Assembly (NCBI RefSeq): GCF_011694515.1 | Contig: NZ_CP050192.1 | Span: 723,457 to 787,456 of the forward strand | Origin: Mycobacterium sp. DL592 | Lineage (GTDB): Bacteria > Actinomycetota > Actinomycetes > Mycobacteriales > Mycobacteriaceae | Length of the DNA: 64,000 nucleotides | Reading direction: 5' to 3' | Shown here: positions 63,996 to 64,000 of the stretch, one piece after another | How the letters are laid out: the number at the start of each line of letters is the position of its first letter | Numbering within the stretch: position 1 is the first letter of the stretch | The notes under the pieces: model-generated | What the model saw: the letters and a program-made list of their open reading frames with translations, nothing else | The model's database searches: none | Told to the model about the DNA's origin: nothing | Made by a program: the position numbers and the translations under genes

Positions 63996-64000
63996 GCCGA

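Overview
The window reads as chromosomal DNA of a fast-growing mycobacterium (Mycolicibacterium type). It is GC-rich with dense genes and frequent GTG/TTG starts. Gene order from ctpE to sucCD, as far as I recall it, follows the M. tuberculosis interval Rv0907-Rv0953c with many insertions: ctpE and the Rv0909/Rv0910 pair, the Rv0914c/Rv0913c thiolase-carotenoid oxygenase pair, mntH, Rv0926c/Rv0927c, Ku-LigD, an Rv0940c-type oxidoreductase, fpg, an SDR, pgi, chorismate mutase, uvrD1, an M23 peptidase, sucC-sucD and an Rv0953c-type oxidoreductase. No prophage, transposase, CRISPR array or rRNA was seen. One tRNA gene (Arg, anticodon CCT) is present.

Layout. 1-4.6 kb: a truncated beta-lactamase-like hydrolase, the calcium P-type ATPase CtpE, a repeat-bearing antitoxin-like protein and an SRPBCC protein. 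4.7-8.3 kb: a DosS/DosR-like two-component pair facing a tandem universal stress protein gene, with a DosR-type box between them. 8.3-13.3 kb: amidohydrolase, K+ channel with two RCK domains, BKACE-like enzyme, cupin, small membrane protein and acetyltransferase. 13.3-14.5 kb: Hsp20 under a perfect CIRCE element, and a lipoprotein. 14.5-18.2 kb: a coupled thiolase - carotenoid oxygenase - tandem-HxlR regulator operon. 18.4-24.5 kb: GAF-ANTAR protein, single-gene PTS permease, tRNA, ANTAR-only protein, LLM oxidoreductase and a GCS2 ligase. 24.5-29.4 kb: a short SigK/RskA operon, then MntH coupled to a gamma-glutamylcyclotransferase/poly-gamma-glutamate hydrolase fusion. 29.4-35.5 kb: two lipid-type dehydrogenases, and the NHEJ genes Ku and LigD, divergently arranged around a small secreted protein gene. 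35.5-43.6 kb: RNase H, VOC protein, DUF222/HNH protein, PAP2 phosphatase, PrpE-like acyl-CoA synthetase, second SRPBCC protein, crotonase, LLM oxidoreductase and AraC regulator. 43.6-50.4 kb: DUF2231 membrane protein, P1B-5 ATPase with hemerythrin tail coupled to an MFS transporter, cobF, a holin-fold membrane protein, full-length fpg and an SDR. 50.4-64 kb: pgi, aldehyde dehydrogenase, chorismate mutase, uvrD1, PAP2, M23 peptidase, sucCD, thiolase and an LLM oxidoreductase.

How the genes relate. Three sites match the KstR operator pattern T-NN-AAC-NN-GTT-NN-A (the one at 61589 in 6 of its 8 fixed positions in the first half-site sense, i.e. one mismatch overall). They lie in front of a dehydrogenase operon, an LLM oxidoreductase and a thiolase, which suggests scattered membership of a sterol/lipid regulon. 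Ku and LigD are close together and UvrD1, a reported Ku partner, lies about 20 kb away. Stress control is seen as the DosR-type box, the CIRCE element, a SigK-type promoter and two ANTAR proteins. The most unusual architectures are the hemerythrin-tailed metal ATPase, the cyclotransferase-PGA hydrolase fusion, the duplicated HxlR/zinc-like regulator and the 11-residue repeats in the antitoxin-like protein.
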